Shown here: one piece after another, positions 24,341-35,164 of the stretch
Numbering within the stretch: position 1 is the first letter of the stretch
How the letters are laid out: every line of letters starts with the position of its first letter
Notes under the pieces: generated by a model
What the model was told of the DNA's origin: nothing
Databases searched by the model: none
The model's input: the letters and a program-made list of their open reading frames with translations, nothing else
Made by a program: the position numbers and the translations under genes
Source of the DNA: an uncultured Clostridia bacterium
GTDB taxonomy: Bacteria; Bacillota; Clostridia; TANB77; CAG-508
Assembly: GCA_944393485.1 (NCBI GenBank)
Contig: CALYAJ010000013.1
Span: forward strand, 1-42,048
Length of the DNA stretch: 42,048 nt
Reading direction: 5' to 3'

Positions 24341-24679
24341 ATGTACGCAATAATCGAAAGTTGTGGAAAACAATACAAAGTAGCAGAAGGAGATGTAGTA
24401 TTCTTCGAAAAATTAGATGCAGAAGAAGGTAAAAAAGTTACATTTGATAAAGTAATCCTTGTATCTGAAGATGGAAAAGTAGAAGTAGGAACTCCTAATG
24501 TTAAAGGTGTAAAAGTAGAAGGAAAAGTAGTTTGCCACGGAAAAGGAAAGAAAATTCGTGTTTACAAATATAAGGCAAAGAAAAACTACAGAAGAACACA
24601 AGGACACAGACAACCATATACAAAGGTTGAAATAACAGCAATTAAAAAAGCAGCTGCAAAAGCTAAAGCAGAAGCTTAA
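24341..24679 (+). CDS. rplU: 50S ribosomal protein L21
   Basis: A 112-aa L21 with the typical [18 protein letters not shown] start and the basic [20 protein letters not shown] core. ATG 24341 follows GGGAGGTG by nine bases. The C-terminus has a short Lys/Ala tail. It is preceded by its leader RNA and followed after 41 bp by rpmA, with no prp (ysxB) gene between. Confidence 0.97.
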   Translation: MYAIIESCGKQYKVAEGDVVFFEKLDAEEGKKVTFDKVILVSEDGKVEVGTPNVKGVKVEGKVVCHGKGKKIRVYKYKAKKNYRRTQGHRQPYTKVEITAIKKAAAKAKAEA

Positions 24680-24720
24680 TATATAAAGAGAAAAATAATT
24701 CACGAAAGGAGTGAAAATAG

Positions 24721-24990
24721 ATGGCACATAAAAAAGGTCAAGGTAGTGTTAAGAACGGAAGAGACAGCGAGTCAAAGCGTTTAGGTGTCAAAAAGACAGA
24801 TGGACAATTCGTTTTAGCTGGAAATATCTTAATTAGACAAAGAGGAACAAAATATCGTCCAGGTAAAAATGTAGGAATTGGTAGTGATGATACATTATAT
24901 GCATTAGTAAACGGAATTGTAAAATTTGAAAGAGTAGGAAAAGACAAAAAACAAGTAAGTGTTTATGAAGAAACAGGAGCTAATGCGTAA
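24721..24990 (+). CDS. rpmA: 50S ribosomal protein L27
   Basis: An 89-aa L27 starting [20 protein letters not shown]. In most Firmicutes L27 begins with an extra segment that the Prp protease removes. Here the coding sequence starts directly at the mature Ala-His-Lys-Lys end, in agreement with the absence of prp between rplU and rpmA. The start is supported by GAAAGGAG upstream. Confidence 0.97.
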   Translation: MAHKKGQGSVKNGRDSESKRLGVKKTDGQFVLAGNILIRQRGTKYRPGKNVGIGSDDTLYALVNGIVKFERVGKDKKQVSVYEETGANA

Positions 24991-24995
24991 ATACT

Positions 24996-25026
24996 AAAAG
25001 ACAAGCTGAAAAGCTTGTCTTTTTTG
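24996..25026 (+). terminator. terminator after rpmA
   Basis: AAAAGACAAGCT and AGCTTGTCTTTT pair around GAAA, followed by T. The -35-like TTGTCT of the trpS promoter lies in the 3' arm, with TATAAT at 25039-25044. Confidence 0.85.
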
Positions 25027-25077
25027 ATGTATCTATAGTATAATATAGCAAACATAAACGTGAATGGAGATGGCGAT

Positions 25078-26091
25078 ATGGCAGATAAAAAAAGAACACT
25101 AACAGGAGATAGACCTACAGGAAGGTTACATATAGGTCATTATTTTGGATCATTACAAAACAGAGTAAAAATGCAAGAAGATGATTCATTAGAAAGATTT
25201 GTTATGATTGCAGATGTGCAAGCATTAACAGATAATTTTAATAATCCACAAAAAGTAAGAGATAATGTTTATCAAGTATTGTTAGACTATTTATCAGTTG
25301 GAATTGATCCGGAAAAAACAACAATATTTTTACAATCTATGATACCAGAACTTGCAGAGCTTATAGTTTATTATTCTAACTTAGTAACAATTGCAAGATT
25401 AGAAAGAAATCCAACAGTAAAAACGGAAATAGCTCAAAAAAAGGAACTTTTTGGAGAAAGTGTTACATATGGATTTATTGGTTATCCAGTAAGTCAAGCA
25501 TCAGATATAACAGCATTTGAAGGAGAGCTAGTACCAGTTGGAGAAGATCAATTACCTTTAATTGAACAATGTAGAGAAATCGTAAGAAAATTTAATAGCA
25601 TTTATGGTGAAACTTTAAAAGAGCCAAAAGCAGTACTAAGTTCAAATAAAAGAATAAAAGGTTTAGATGGTAATGACAAAATGGGTAAATCTTTAGGAAA
25701 TGCAATTTATTTGTCAGATTCTGAAGAAGAGATAACTAAAAAAGTAATGGGAGCTTTAACAGACCCAGGAAGAATAAAAAAGGATGACTTAGGAAATCCT
25801 GATATATGTATGGTGGCATATTATCATAATTTATTTACTAAACCAGAAGATGTTAAAAAAATATGCGAAGAATGTAGAGCAGGAGCAAGAGGTTGTGTTG
25901 CTTGTAAAAGAGAACTTGCTAAAAATATTATAGAAGAATTAAGACCAATAAAAGAAAAAAGAAAATATTATGAAGAAAGACCAGAATTATTAGAAAAAAT
26001 ATTAAAAGAAGGAACAGAAAAAGCAAGAAAAATTGCAAAAGAAACTATGAAAAAAGTAAAAGAAGCAATGAAACTTAATTATTTTGAATAA
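25078..26091 (+). CDS. trpS: tryptophanyl-tRNA synthetase
   Basis: A 337-aa class I synthetase. The HIGH-type signature is in GRLHIGHYFGS and the KMSKS-type signature is KMGKS, with the TrpRS segments PVGEDQLPLIEQCREI and YPVSQASDI. It charges tRNA-Trp. ATG 25078 is chosen because GGAG precedes it by about eight bases; an earlier in-frame GTG at 25060 has no site. It leads a unit with the cupin gene and obgE. Confidence 0.95.
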   Translation: MADKKRTLTGDRPTGRLHIGHYFGSLQNRVKMQEDDSLERFVMIADVQALTDNFNNPQKVRDNVYQVLLDYLSVGIDPEKTTIFLQSMIPELAELIVYYSNLVTIARLERNPTVKTEIAQKKELFGESVTYGFIGYPVSQASDITAFEGELVPVGEDQLPLIEQCREIVRKFNSIYGETLKEPKAVLSSNKRIKGLDGNDKMGKSLGNAIYLSDSEEEITKKVMGALTDPGRIKKDDLGNPDICMVAYYHNLFTKPEDVKKICEECRAGARGCVACKRELAKNIIEELRPIKEKRKYYEERPELLEKILKEGTEKARKIAKETMKKVKEAMKLNYFE

Positions 26092-26103
26092 AGGAGAGCA
26101 AGT

Positions 26104-27741
<1,638 letters not shown>

Positions 27742-27743
<2 letters not shown>

Positions 27744-27772
27744 AAAAGGGGGACTTAGAGTCTTCCTTTTTT
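27742..27772 (+). terminator. terminator after obgE
   Basis: AAAAAAGGGGGA and TCTTCCTTTTTT pair (two G-U) around a short loop. It begins at the obgE stop codon. Confidence 0.8.
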
Positions 27773-27781
27773 AATTTATTA

Positions 27782-27819
27782 AAATAGGGATTTGGGAATG
27801 GTCCTAAAATCCCTATTTA
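27782..27819 (+). repeat. gene-end repeat, copy 2
   Basis: AAATAGGGATTT and AAATCCCTATTT flank TGGGAATGGTCCT. It matches the reverse complement of 12462-12496 over about 36 bp and lies directly after a gene in the same relative orientation. Confidence 0.75.
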
Positions 27820-27899
27820 ATTAGTTTTATACAATTATAGCCCACCAAATGCAATTTAAGATTTGGATGATGGCTTAATTTTAAAAATAAAATAAATAA

Positions 27900-27928
27900 T
27901 TGACAACAAAGAACAAATGTTTTATAAT
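27900..27928 (+). promoter_or_regulatory. dinB promoter with LexA-like box
   Basis: TTGACA (27900-27905), 17 bp, TATAAT (27923-27928) is a perfect consensus. GAAC-AAAT-GTTT (27911-27922) sits between the two boxes and is one mismatch from the LexA core GAAC-N4-GTTC. The leader is only about 11 nt. Confidence 0.8.
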
Positions 27929-27945
27929 AACGATGGTGAAAAAAA

Positions 27946-29151
27946 ATGCAAAGAGAAATTTTACATGTGGATGTAAATAATGCATTTTTATCATGGCTTG
28001 CAGTATACAAGCTAGAGCAAGGAGAAAGTTTAGATATAAGAACAATACCAGCAATAATAGGTGGGGACGAAAAACAAAGACATGGAATTGTTTTAGCAAA
28101 AAGTAATTTAGCAAAACAATTTGGTATAAAAACTGGTGAGCCATTATATAGTGCAAGAAAAAAATGTCCAACAATAAAAATATATGAAAGTAATTTTAAA
28201 GTATATAAAAGATATTCTGATATGTTATTTGAATTATTACAAGAATATTCATTTAAAATCGAAAGATTTTCAATAGATGAATGTTTTGTTGACATGACAG
28301 AATTTTTAAACAACAGAAAATTAATAGATGTAGCATACGAAATTAGTAAAAGAGTAAGGGAAGAACTTAAATTTACAGTAAATATTGGTGTTGCGCATAA
28401 TAAATTATTAGCAAAAATGGCATCAGATTTTCAAAAGCCAAACAGAGTACATACTCTTTATGAAAAAGAAATACCAAGAAAAATGTGGACTCTTCCAATC
28501 TCAGATTTATTCATGGTAGGAAAAAGAACTTTTCCAAAACTATATAATATGAATATTAGAACTATAGGGGATTTAGCAAAATCAGATAAAAACTTACTAA
28601 TCAAAAAATTTGGTAAATTTGGAAAAGTAATGTGGGAATATGCAAATGGAATTGATGACTCAGAAGTAAATTACTTAAAACAAAAACCAAAAGGAGTAGG
28701 AAATTCCACAACAGTTTCACAAAATATCACTAATATAGAAAAAATAGAAGAGGTATTATTAGCGTTAACTGAGCATACAACATATAGATTAAGAAAATAT
28801 AATATGGTTGGAAGTGTTGTAAGTGTACAACTTAGAACAAGCGATTTTAAAAATTATTCACATCAAAGAAAATTAAATTTTGCAACAAATTCTACAAAAG
28901 AAATATTTAAAGTTGCAAAAGATTTAGTAAGGCAATTATATAAAAATGAGCCTATAAGGTTAATAGGAATAAGAATAGATAATTTATGTGATGAAGAAGA
29001 AAAGCAAATTTCTTTATTTGAAGATACAAACATAAAAAAACAAGAAAAATTAGATAAAGTAGTAGATAATATAAAAGATAAATTTGGATATGAAATGATT
29101 ACAAGAGCAGGAGATATGAAGCAAACCAAAAATATAACTAGAAAAGATTAG
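27946..29151 (+). CDS. dinB: Y-family DNA polymerase IV
   Basis: A 401-aa translesion polymerase. The catalytic acidic residues are in ILHVDVNNAF (first Asp) and ERFSIDECFVDMTEF (Asp-Glu pair). Helix-hairpin-helix segments follow around FMVGKRTFPKLYNMNIRTIG, then the little-finger region, and a C-terminal QISLFED that fits a clamp-binding motif. A strong promoter overlapped by a LexA-like box indicates SOS control. The mRNA leader is short, with GGTGA near its 5' end. Confidence 0.92.
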   Translation: MQREILHVDVNNAFLSWLAVYKLEQGESLDIRTIPAIIGGDEKQRHGIVLAKSNLAKQFGIKTGEPLYSARKKCPTIKIYESNFKVYKRYSDMLFELLQEYSFKIERFSIDECFVDMTEFLNNRKLIDVAYEISKRVREELKFTVNIGVAHNKLLAKMASDFQKPNRVHTLYEKEIPRKMWTLPISDLFMVGKRTFPKLYNMNIRTIGDLAKSDKNLLIKKFGKFGKVMWEYANGIDDSEVNYLKQKPKGVGNSTTVSQNITNIEKIEEVLLALTEHTTYRLRKYNMVGSVVSVQLRTSDFKNYSHQRKLNFATNSTKEIFKVAKDLVRQLYKNEPIRLIGIRIDNLCDEEEKQISLFEDTNIKKQEKLDKVVDNIKDKFGYEMITRAGDMKQTKNITRKD

Positions 29152-29205
29152 TCTTGAAAAAATATATAATATATAATAGAATTAGAAAAAAACGGAGGAA
29201 AAAAA

Positions 29206-30051
29206 GTGGTATTAATCGACGGAAAAAAACTTGCAAAAACAATAAGAAGTAATTTAAAAAAAGATGTTGATGAATTAAAAAAGAATGGAATTCATCCTAA
29301 ATTTGCAGTTATATTAGTAGGAGATGATCCTGCATCAAAAATTTATGTAAGAAACAAAAATAGAGCATGTGAAGAAATAGGAATAGAATATGAAGAATAT
29401 CTTTTAAAAGATGATGTTTCAATGGAAGAATTATTAAGCTTAATAGATAAATTAAATGAAGATAAAACAATAAATGGTATATTATTACAAAGTCCATTAC
29501 CAAAGCATTTAGATATAAACAAAGCTTTTAAAAGGATTAATTATAAAAAAGATGTTGATGGATTTAATCCAATAAATGTAGGAAAATTAGCATTAGGACA
29601 AGATTGCTTTGTTTCTTGTACACCATATGGTGTAATAAAAATGCTTGATGCATATAATATTCCAATAGAAGGTAAAAAAGCTGTAATTATAGGAAGAAGC
29701 AATATTGTGGGTAAACCTTTAATTCAATGTTTGTTATCTAAAAATGCAACTGTAACAGTATGCCATTCAAAAACAAAAGATATAGAAAATATTACGAAAG
29801 ATGCAGATATCGTAGTAACTGCAATGGGTAAGCCAAAATTTCTAAAAGCTAATATGGTAAAAGAGGGAGCTACCATAATAGATGTTGGAATAAATAGAAT
29901 GGACAATGGCAAACTTTGTGGAGACGTCGATTTTGAAAATGTTTCTGAAAAAGCAGGCTATATAACTCCAGTACCAGGAGGAGTTGGACCAATGACAATA
30001 GCAATGCTTATGGAAAACATTGTTAAAGCTGCAAAAATGCAAAATAAATAA
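29206..30051 (+). CDS. folD: methylenetetrahydrofolate dehydrogenase/cyclohydrolase
   Basis: A 281-aa bifunctional enzyme that interconverts methylene-THF and formyl-THF using NADP. Signature segments are YVRNKNRACEEIGI with the catalytic Lys, LQSPLPKHLD, KDVDGFNPINVGKL, the nucleotide-binding GRSNIVGKP, and PVPGGVGPMTIAML. It starts at GTG 29206 behind CGGAGG. It is followed by a G-U-rich terminator before dprA. Confidence 0.96.
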   Translation: MVLIDGKKLAKTIRSNLKKDVDELKKNGIHPKFAVILVGDDPASKIYVRNKNRACEEIGIEYEEYLLKDDVSMEELLSLIDKLNEDKTINGILLQSPLPKHLDINKAFKRINYKKDVDGFNPINVGKLALGQDCFVSCTPYGVIKMLDAYNIPIEGKKAVIIGRSNIVGKPLIQCLLSKNATVTVCHSKTKDIENITKDADIVVTAMGKPKFLKANMVKEGATIIDVGINRMDNGKLCGDVDFENVSEKAGYITPVPGGVGPMTIAMLMENIVKAAKMQNK

Positions 30052-30069
30052 TAAAATTATAAGTTAGAT

Positions 30070-30100
30070 AAAAGGGGGGGAATTAGATTCTCTCTTTTTT
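30070..30100 (+). terminator. G-U-rich terminator between folD and dprA
   Basis: A run of A and seven G can pair fully, with several G-U pairs, with ATTCTCTCTTTTTT around TAG. It ends in a T-run. Confidence 0.65.
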
Positions 30101-30116
30101 GCTTTTTAGGAGGAAT

Positions 30117-30956
30117 ATGAACGAAGATTTAAAATATTGGATTTGTTTAGATTTAGATAAAAGGTATACTTTAAAAACTAAATTAGAACATTTAGAGAAA
30201 GAGAAAAATATAATAAAAGTATGCGAAAAATTACATATTAATTTAAATGTCAATTTCAATAAATATATAGAATATATGCAGAAAAATAACATATATTGTA
30301 TACCAATAAGTTATAAGGAATATCCTAAAAATCTAAGAAGATTAAGATATCCGCCAATTATAATTTATGCAAAAGGAAACTATAGTTTATTAAATGAGAA
30401 AAAAATGATTGCTGTGATAGGAGCACGAAATTGTAGTAACTATGGAAAAGAAATAGCAAAAAAAATTGGAAAATATTTAGCTGAAAATAATATAAATGTA
30501 GTTAGTGGATTAGCTATGGGGATAGATGTATTTTCACATATAGGCTGTATCAATGAAAATATAACTAATAAAAATTCAGGAAAAGCAATAGCAATTATAG
30601 GAAATGGTTTAGATAACATATATCCTTATGAAAATAAAAGAGTTGGAGAAAAGATTTTAGAAAATGGAGGTTGCATTCTTTCGGAATATATTATTGGTAC
30701 AAAACCATATAAAGAAAATTTTCCGGCAAGAAATAGAATAATAAGTGCAATTTCTAATAAATTAGTAGTAGTAGAAGCAAAAAGCCAGAAAAGTGGAACT
30801 ATGATAACAGTAAATTATTCTTTGGAATTAGGAAAAGATGTGTTAGTTGTTCCTGGAAATATAAATAGTATATATTCTATTGGAACAAATGAACTAATAA
30901 AGGAAGGTGCAAAGATTATAACTAGATTAGATGACATATTAGAAGATGATTATTAA
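30117..30956 (+). CDS. dprA: DNA-processing protein DprA/Smf (minimal)
   Basis: A 279-aa Rossmann-type DprA that loads RecA on incoming single-stranded DNA. Core segments are IGARNCSNYGKEIAKKIG, NVVSGLAMGIDVFSH, IAIIGNGLDNIYPYEN and PARNRIISAISNKLVVVEAK. The protein is short and ends after the Rossmann fold, with no C-terminal winged helix. ATG 30117 is chosen because AGGAGG at 30108-30113 precedes it; an upstream TTG lacks a site. Confidence 0.9.
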   Translation: MNEDLKYWICLDLDKRYTLKTKLEHLEKEKNIIKVCEKLHINLNVNFNKYIEYMQKNNIYCIPISYKEYPKNLRRLRYPPIIIYAKGNYSLLNEKKMIAVIGARNCSNYGKEIAKKIGKYLAENNINVVSGLAMGIDVFSHIGCINENITNKNSGKAIAIIGNGLDNIYPYENKRVGEKILENGGCILSEYIIGTKPYKENFPARNRIISAISNKLVVVEAKSQKSGTMITVNYSLELGKDVLVVPGNINSIYSIGTNELIKEGAKIITRLDDILEDDY

Positions 30957-31037
30957 AAATTCCTTAAAAAACTTTATCTTTTTATAATTTTATAATATAA
31001 TAGAACTGGTTTAAGTTTATGCTTAAGGAGGTAGCAA

Positions 31038-33569
31038 ATGGGGAACAAATATGTAAAAGAAAAAAGTAGTAAAAAAGGAATTAAAGAAGAGGACACCCAT
31101 TCAAATAAAAAAGGAAAAAAGAAAAATCCAAGAAATAGAAAAATATTAAAAATAATATTTGTTACAATAATAATCTTAATAATAATTGCAGCAGGTATAT
31201 TTGCAGGAATATTTTTTGGATTATTTGGTGATGACTTTAAAATAACAAAAGAAGATTTAATAATAGATAATATGAATACAGTTGTCTTAGATAAAAATGG
31301 AGTTCAAATTGCTAATTTAGCAGGAGATGAAAATAGAAAAATTATTTCTCTTAATGAAATGCCAAATTACTTACCAAAAGCTTTTGTCTCAATAGAAGAT
31401 GAAAGATTTTATAGTCACCATGGTGTAGATATTAAAAGAACATTAGGAGCTACATTTCAATACATAATACATGGTGGTTCATCATCTTATGGAGGAAGTA
31501 CAATAACTCAGCAATTAGTAAAGAACCTAACACAAGATAAAGAAGACAGCGGTGTGGCTGGTATGGTTAGAAAAATTAAGGAAATGTCAAAAGCATACCA
31601 AGTAGAAAAATTAATATCTAAAGATCAAATATTAGAATTATATTTAAATATAATTTTCTTAGGAGATCAAGCATATGGTGTTGAAGTAGCATCACAATAT
31701 TATTTTAATAAATCTGCAAAAGATTTAGATTTAGCAGAATGTGCATTCTTAGCAGGAATTAATCATTCACCAAATGCATATAAACCATTTGATGAAGATA
31801 ATGAAGAAATGCAAGAAAAAATTAAAAATAGAACTAATACAGTTTTAGCAAAAATGCAAGAGCTAGGACAAATCAATAGTCAAGAAGAGTATGATGAAGC
31901 AGTAAAAGAAGTTGATAATGGATTGAAATTTGAAAAAGGAGAAATAATAACAAATGCAACAAATTATTCTTATCATACAGCTGCCACATTAAATCAAGTA
32001 AAAAAAGAGCTAATGGAAAAGAATAATTGGAGTGAAGAATATGCTGATTTACAAATAAGAAGTAAAGGATATGTAATTTACTCTACAGAAGATCCTGACA
32101 TTCAATCTGAAATGGAAAAAGAATATAAAAAAGATAGTTATCAAAGAACTGCTACTTACGATGGAGAAAAAGTAAAATCACAATCTGCAATGGTTATAAT
32201 AGACCATAAAACAGGTCAAGTAGTAGGAACAGTAGGAGGACTTGGTTCAGAAGTTAATGCTACAGGATTTAATAGAGCAACACAAGCATATAGACAGCCA
32301 GGTTCAACAATAAAACCAATAGCAATAATTGCGCCAGGTTTAGAAGAAGGTACTCTAACAGCTGGAACAGTTTATGCGGATGTAAAAACTACATTTCCAG
32401 GAGGATATACTCCTAAAAATGAAGGAAGATATCGTAATGTAAATATGACTATGAGAAAAGCTATAGAATTATCACAAAATATACCACATGTTAAAGCTAT
32501 GTCAGATTTAGGACCTTCTAAATCAATAGAATATTTAAGAGAAATGGGAGTAAGTAGATTAGTTACTTCTAGTGAAAATAAAAAGCAAAATGATGAAAAT
32601 TTAAGTTTAGCATTAGGTGGTGTAACTAATGGTATCTCGCCATTAGAAATGGCAGCAGCATATGCAACAATTGCAAATGATGGTGAATATATAGAACCAA
32701 CATTCTATACTAAAGTAGAAGATAGACATGGAAATGTTATCTTAGAGGCAGATCAAGAAAAACGACAAGTTATATCAGAACAAAATGCTTATGTTACAAA
32801 ATCAATATTAACACAACCAGTTGTTGGATCAGAGGGAACAGCAACATACTGCAAAATACCAGGAATGGATGTAGCAGCTAAAACAGGAACTACAAATGAT
32901 TCTACTGATAGATGGTTATGTGGATTTACACCATATTATACTGCAGCTACATGGTATGGATATGATCAAAATGATATTACAGTTACAGGTTTTAGCAGAA
33001 ATCCAGCTGGAACATTGTGGTCAACTATAATGGAAGAAATACATACTGATTTAGATAATGCAAAATTTGAAGAGCCAAGTGGTATAGTAGAAGCTAGAAT
33101 ATGTAGAGATACAGGTTTACTTGCTGGAAGCGGATGTTCAGATACTTACACAGAAATATTTACTGAAGGAACAGCGCCAACTAAAAAATGTAGTGGAGGA
33201 AAGAGAGTAAAAATATGTGTGGAATCAGGTAAATTAGCAACAGAATACTGTCCAGAAACAAAATATAGATCATATTCTGTAATGCCAGAAACAGAAGAAA
33301 ATGGAAATTGGGATTCACAATATGGAAGCTTATATAGCAATGCTCCAACTAAAAAATGTGATATTCACACAGAAGAAACTGTACAAAATAATACGACATC
33401 TAATGAAGTTAGTAACAATACATCAAATTCATCAGGAAATACAAATACTTCAGGAAATACAAATACTTCTGGAAATACAACAACAGAGCCACCAAAAGAT
33501 GAAGAGCCAGATGATGGAGATGCAACCGAAGATGGAAGAACTAGGAGAGTAATTAAAAACAATACTTAA
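31038..33569 (+). CDS. bifunctional penicillin-binding protein 1A
   Basis: An 843-aa class A PBP with a short cytoplasmic basic head and one membrane helix (about 38-61). The glycosyltransferase domain has the catalytic Glu E120 in EDERFYSHHGVD and SSYGGSTITQQLVKNL. The transpeptidase has S423-x2-K426, S479-x-N481 and K615-T-G. After it comes a duplicated Cys-containing segment ending APTKKC, then a low-complexity Asn/Ser/Gly/Thr tail from an 18-bp tandem repeat (33432-33485), and an acidic end. TATAAT-like boxes precede it at 30991-31001. Confidence 0.94.
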   Translation: MGNKYVKEKSSKKGIKEEDTHSNKKGKKKNPRNRKILKIIFVTIIILIIIAAGIFAGIFFGLFGDDFKITKEDLIIDNMNTVVLDKNGVQIANLAGDENRKIISLNEMPNYLPKAFVSIEDERFYSHHGVDIKRTLGATFQYIIHGGSSSYGGSTITQQLVKNLTQDKEDSGVAGMVRKIKEMSKAYQVEKLISKDQILELYLNIIFLGDQAYGVEVASQYYFNKSAKDLDLAECAFLAGINHSPNAYKPFDEDNEEMQEKIKNRTNTVLAKMQELGQINSQEEYDEAVKEVDNGLKFEKGEIITNATNYSYHTAATLNQVKKELMEKNNWSEEYADLQIRSKGYVIYSTEDPDIQSEMEKEYKKDSYQRTATYDGEKVKSQSAMVIIDHKTGQVVGTVGGLGSEVNATGFNRATQAYRQPGSTIKPIAIIAPGLEEGTLTAGTVYADVKTTFPGGYTPKNEGRYRNVNMTMRKAIELSQNIPHVKAMSDLGPSKSIEYLREMGVSRLVTSSENKKQNDENLSLALGGVTNGISPLEMAAAYATIANDGEYIEPTFYTKVEDRHGNVILEADQEKRQVISEQNAYVTKSILTQPVVGSEGTATYCKIPGMDVAAKTGTTNDSTDRWLCGFTPYYTAATWYGYDQNDITVTGFSRNPAGTLWSTIMEEIHTDLDNAKFEEPSGIVEARICRDTGLLAGSGCSDTYTEIFTEGTAPTKKCSGGKRVKICVESGKLATEYCPETKYRSYSVMPETEENGNWDSQYGSLYSNAPTKKCDIHTEETVQNNTTSNEVSNNTSNSSGNTNTSGNTNTSGNTTTEPPKDEEPDDGDATEDGRTRRVIKNNT
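33432..33485 (+). repeat. three 18-bp tandem repeats in the PBP tail
   Basis: Copies of TCAGGAAATACAAATACT start at 33432 and 33450, with a diverged third at 33468. They encode Ser-Gly-Asn-Thr-Asn-Thr units, so copy number can vary without a frameshift. Confidence 0.85.
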
Positions 33570-33573
33570 ACAA

Positions 33574-33615
33574 AAGAAAACATCCTAAAAGTATTACCTT
33601 TTAAGATGTTTTCTT
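33574..33615 (+). terminator. terminator after the PBP gene
   Basis: AAGAAAACATC and GATGTTTTCTT pair, with AAAAG/CTTTT inside. It lies directly before cysS. Confidence 0.8.
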
Positions 33616-33635
33616 AAAATAAAGAGGAGGCTAAT

Positions 33636-35015
33636 ATGAAAATATATTTTTACAATACAATGACACATAAAAAAGAAGAATTTATTCCTATAGATGATAA
33701 AGAGGTAAGGATTTATTCATGTGGGCCAACAGTATATAAAGATGCAACAATAGGAAATATGAGAACAAATATATTTCAAGATAACTTAAGAAGAACTTTA
33801 GAATACAATGGGTATAAAGTAAAACAAGCAATGAATATAACAGATGTAGGTCATTTAGTTTCAGATGGTGATGAGGGAGAAGACAAAATGATTAAATCAG
33901 CAAAACAAGAAGGAAAAACACCATTAGAAATTGCAAATCATTATACTAAATTGTTTTTCAAAGATTTAGAAAGATTGAATATAGAATTACCTGAAATTAT
34001 TTGTAAAGCGACAGATAATATTCAAGATATGATAAAAGCAGTAGAGAAGTTAGTAGAAAAAGGATATGCTTATGAAACATCAACAGCTATTTATTTTGAT
34101 GTTTCTAAATTAGATAAATATCCTGTACTTTCTAATCTTGATGTAGAAAATCAAAAAGCAGGAGCAAGAGTGGAAGTAGATACTGAAAAAAGAAATCCTC
34201 ACGATTTTGCAGTATGGATAAAGGCTCCAGAAAACCACTTGATGAAATGGGATAGTCCTTGGGGACCAAGTTATCCAGGATGGCATATAGAATGTTCTGT
34301 AATGAGCCAAAAATTTTTAGGAGAAGTATTTGATATTCATACAGGTGGAATTGATTTAATTCCAACACACCATGAAAATGAAATTGCGCAAAGTAAAGGA
34401 ATGTGTGGAAAAGTTCCAGCACATTATTGGATGCATGGAGAATTTTTACTAATAAATGGTGGAAAAATGTCAAAAAGTCTAGGAAATGTATATTTATTGC
34501 AAGATATTGTGGATAGAGGATATGATCCGTTAGTATATAAACTATTCTGCTATTCAATTCAATATAGAAAGAAACTTAACTTTACATGGGAAGGAATGGA
34601 TTCTTCAAAAATATCTTTAGACAGGTTAAGAGATGCATACCAAAAGCAATTAATTGGAAATGATGAAATAGATGATTCAGAAATCGAAAAATACAGAAAT
34701 AATTTTAAAGAGGCTATTAATGATGATTTAAATATGCCTGTTGCTATGAGTGTTGTCTGGGAAGTAGCAAAATCATCTAAGAAATCAAAAAAATTGGCTG
34801 ATTTACTTAAAGAGTTTGACAAAGTATTAGGAATTAATATTGATTATGTACAAAATGAAGAGGTTCCTGAAGATATTAAAGAACTATTATCAAAAAGACA
34901 AGAAGCAAGAGAAAACAAGAATTGGGAAGAATCTGATAAACTAAGAGATTTAATAAAAGAAAAAGGCTATATAGTAAAAGATTCAAAAGATGGTCAAACA
35001 ATAGAAAAAATCTAG
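33636..35015 (+). CDS. cysS: cysteinyl-tRNA synthetase
   Basis: A 459-aa class I synthetase that charges tRNA-Cys. The zinc ligands align as C29, C220, H245 and E249 with the expected spacing. KMSKS is at about 277-281. The HIGH-type signature reads T38-I-G-N instead of the usual His first residue, and ITDVGHLVSDGDEGEDKM marks a distinct CysRS clade. AGAGGAGG precedes the ATG. Confidence 0.95.
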   Translation: MKIYFYNTMTHKKEEFIPIDDKEVRIYSCGPTVYKDATIGNMRTNIFQDNLRRTLEYNGYKVKQAMNITDVGHLVSDGDEGEDKMIKSAKQEGKTPLEIANHYTKLFFKDLERLNIELPEIICKATDNIQDMIKAVEKLVEKGYAYETSTAIYFDVSKLDKYPVLSNLDVENQKAGARVEVDTEKRNPHDFAVWIKAPENHLMKWDSPWGPSYPGWHIECSVMSQKFLGEVFDIHTGGIDLIPTHHENEIAQSKGMCGKVPAHYWMHGEFLLINGGKMSKSLGNVYLLQDIVDRGYDPLVYKLFCYSIQYRKKLNFTWEGMDSSKISLDRLRDAYQKQLIGNDEIDDSEIEKYRNNFKEAINDDLNMPVAMSVVWEVAKSSKKSKKLADLLKEFDKVLGINIDYVQNEEVPEDIKELLSKRQEARENKNWEESDKLRDLIKEKGYIVKDSKDGQTIEKI

Positions 35016-35023
35016 AAAAAAGC

Positions 35024-35053
35024 TTGCAAACGGGTATAATACTGTGTTATAAT
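35024..35053 (+). promoter_or_regulatory. rpsB promoter
   Basis: TTGCAA (35024-35029), 18 bp, TATAAT (35048-35053). A further TATAAT occurs at 35035-35040. Confidence 0.65.
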
Positions 35054-35061
35054 AATACTCG

Positions 35062-35155
35062 TCGAAAAAACACATAAAGCTAATTTTTGGAAAGTGCTTT
35101 ATTTTAAAGTCTCCAAAGATGATGATACTTTATGGAAGAATAAAAACTAAAGGAG
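35062..35155 (+). promoter_or_regulatory. rpsB 5' UTR, possible S2 autoregulatory leader
   Basis: About 105 nt separate the probable start site from rpsB. Short complementary arms are present (ATAAAG with CTTTAT, and AAAGT with ACTTT). Several bacteria control rpsB through its leader, so this is a candidate site; I do not recognise a specific RNA family. Confidence 0.35.
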
Positions 35156-35164
35156 GAATAAAAA

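Noticed and set aside
24680..24720. hidden prp (ysxB) gene between rplU and rpmA
   Set aside because: Only 41 bp are available and they hold the rpmA ribosome-binding site.
25015..25044. regulatory link between the rpmA terminator and the trpS promoter
   Set aside because: The TTGTCT in the terminator arm is a weak -35 match and its overlap may be chance.
33432..33485. CRISPR-like repeat array
   Set aside because: Repeats are contiguous, in frame and without spacers; they encode the PBP tail.
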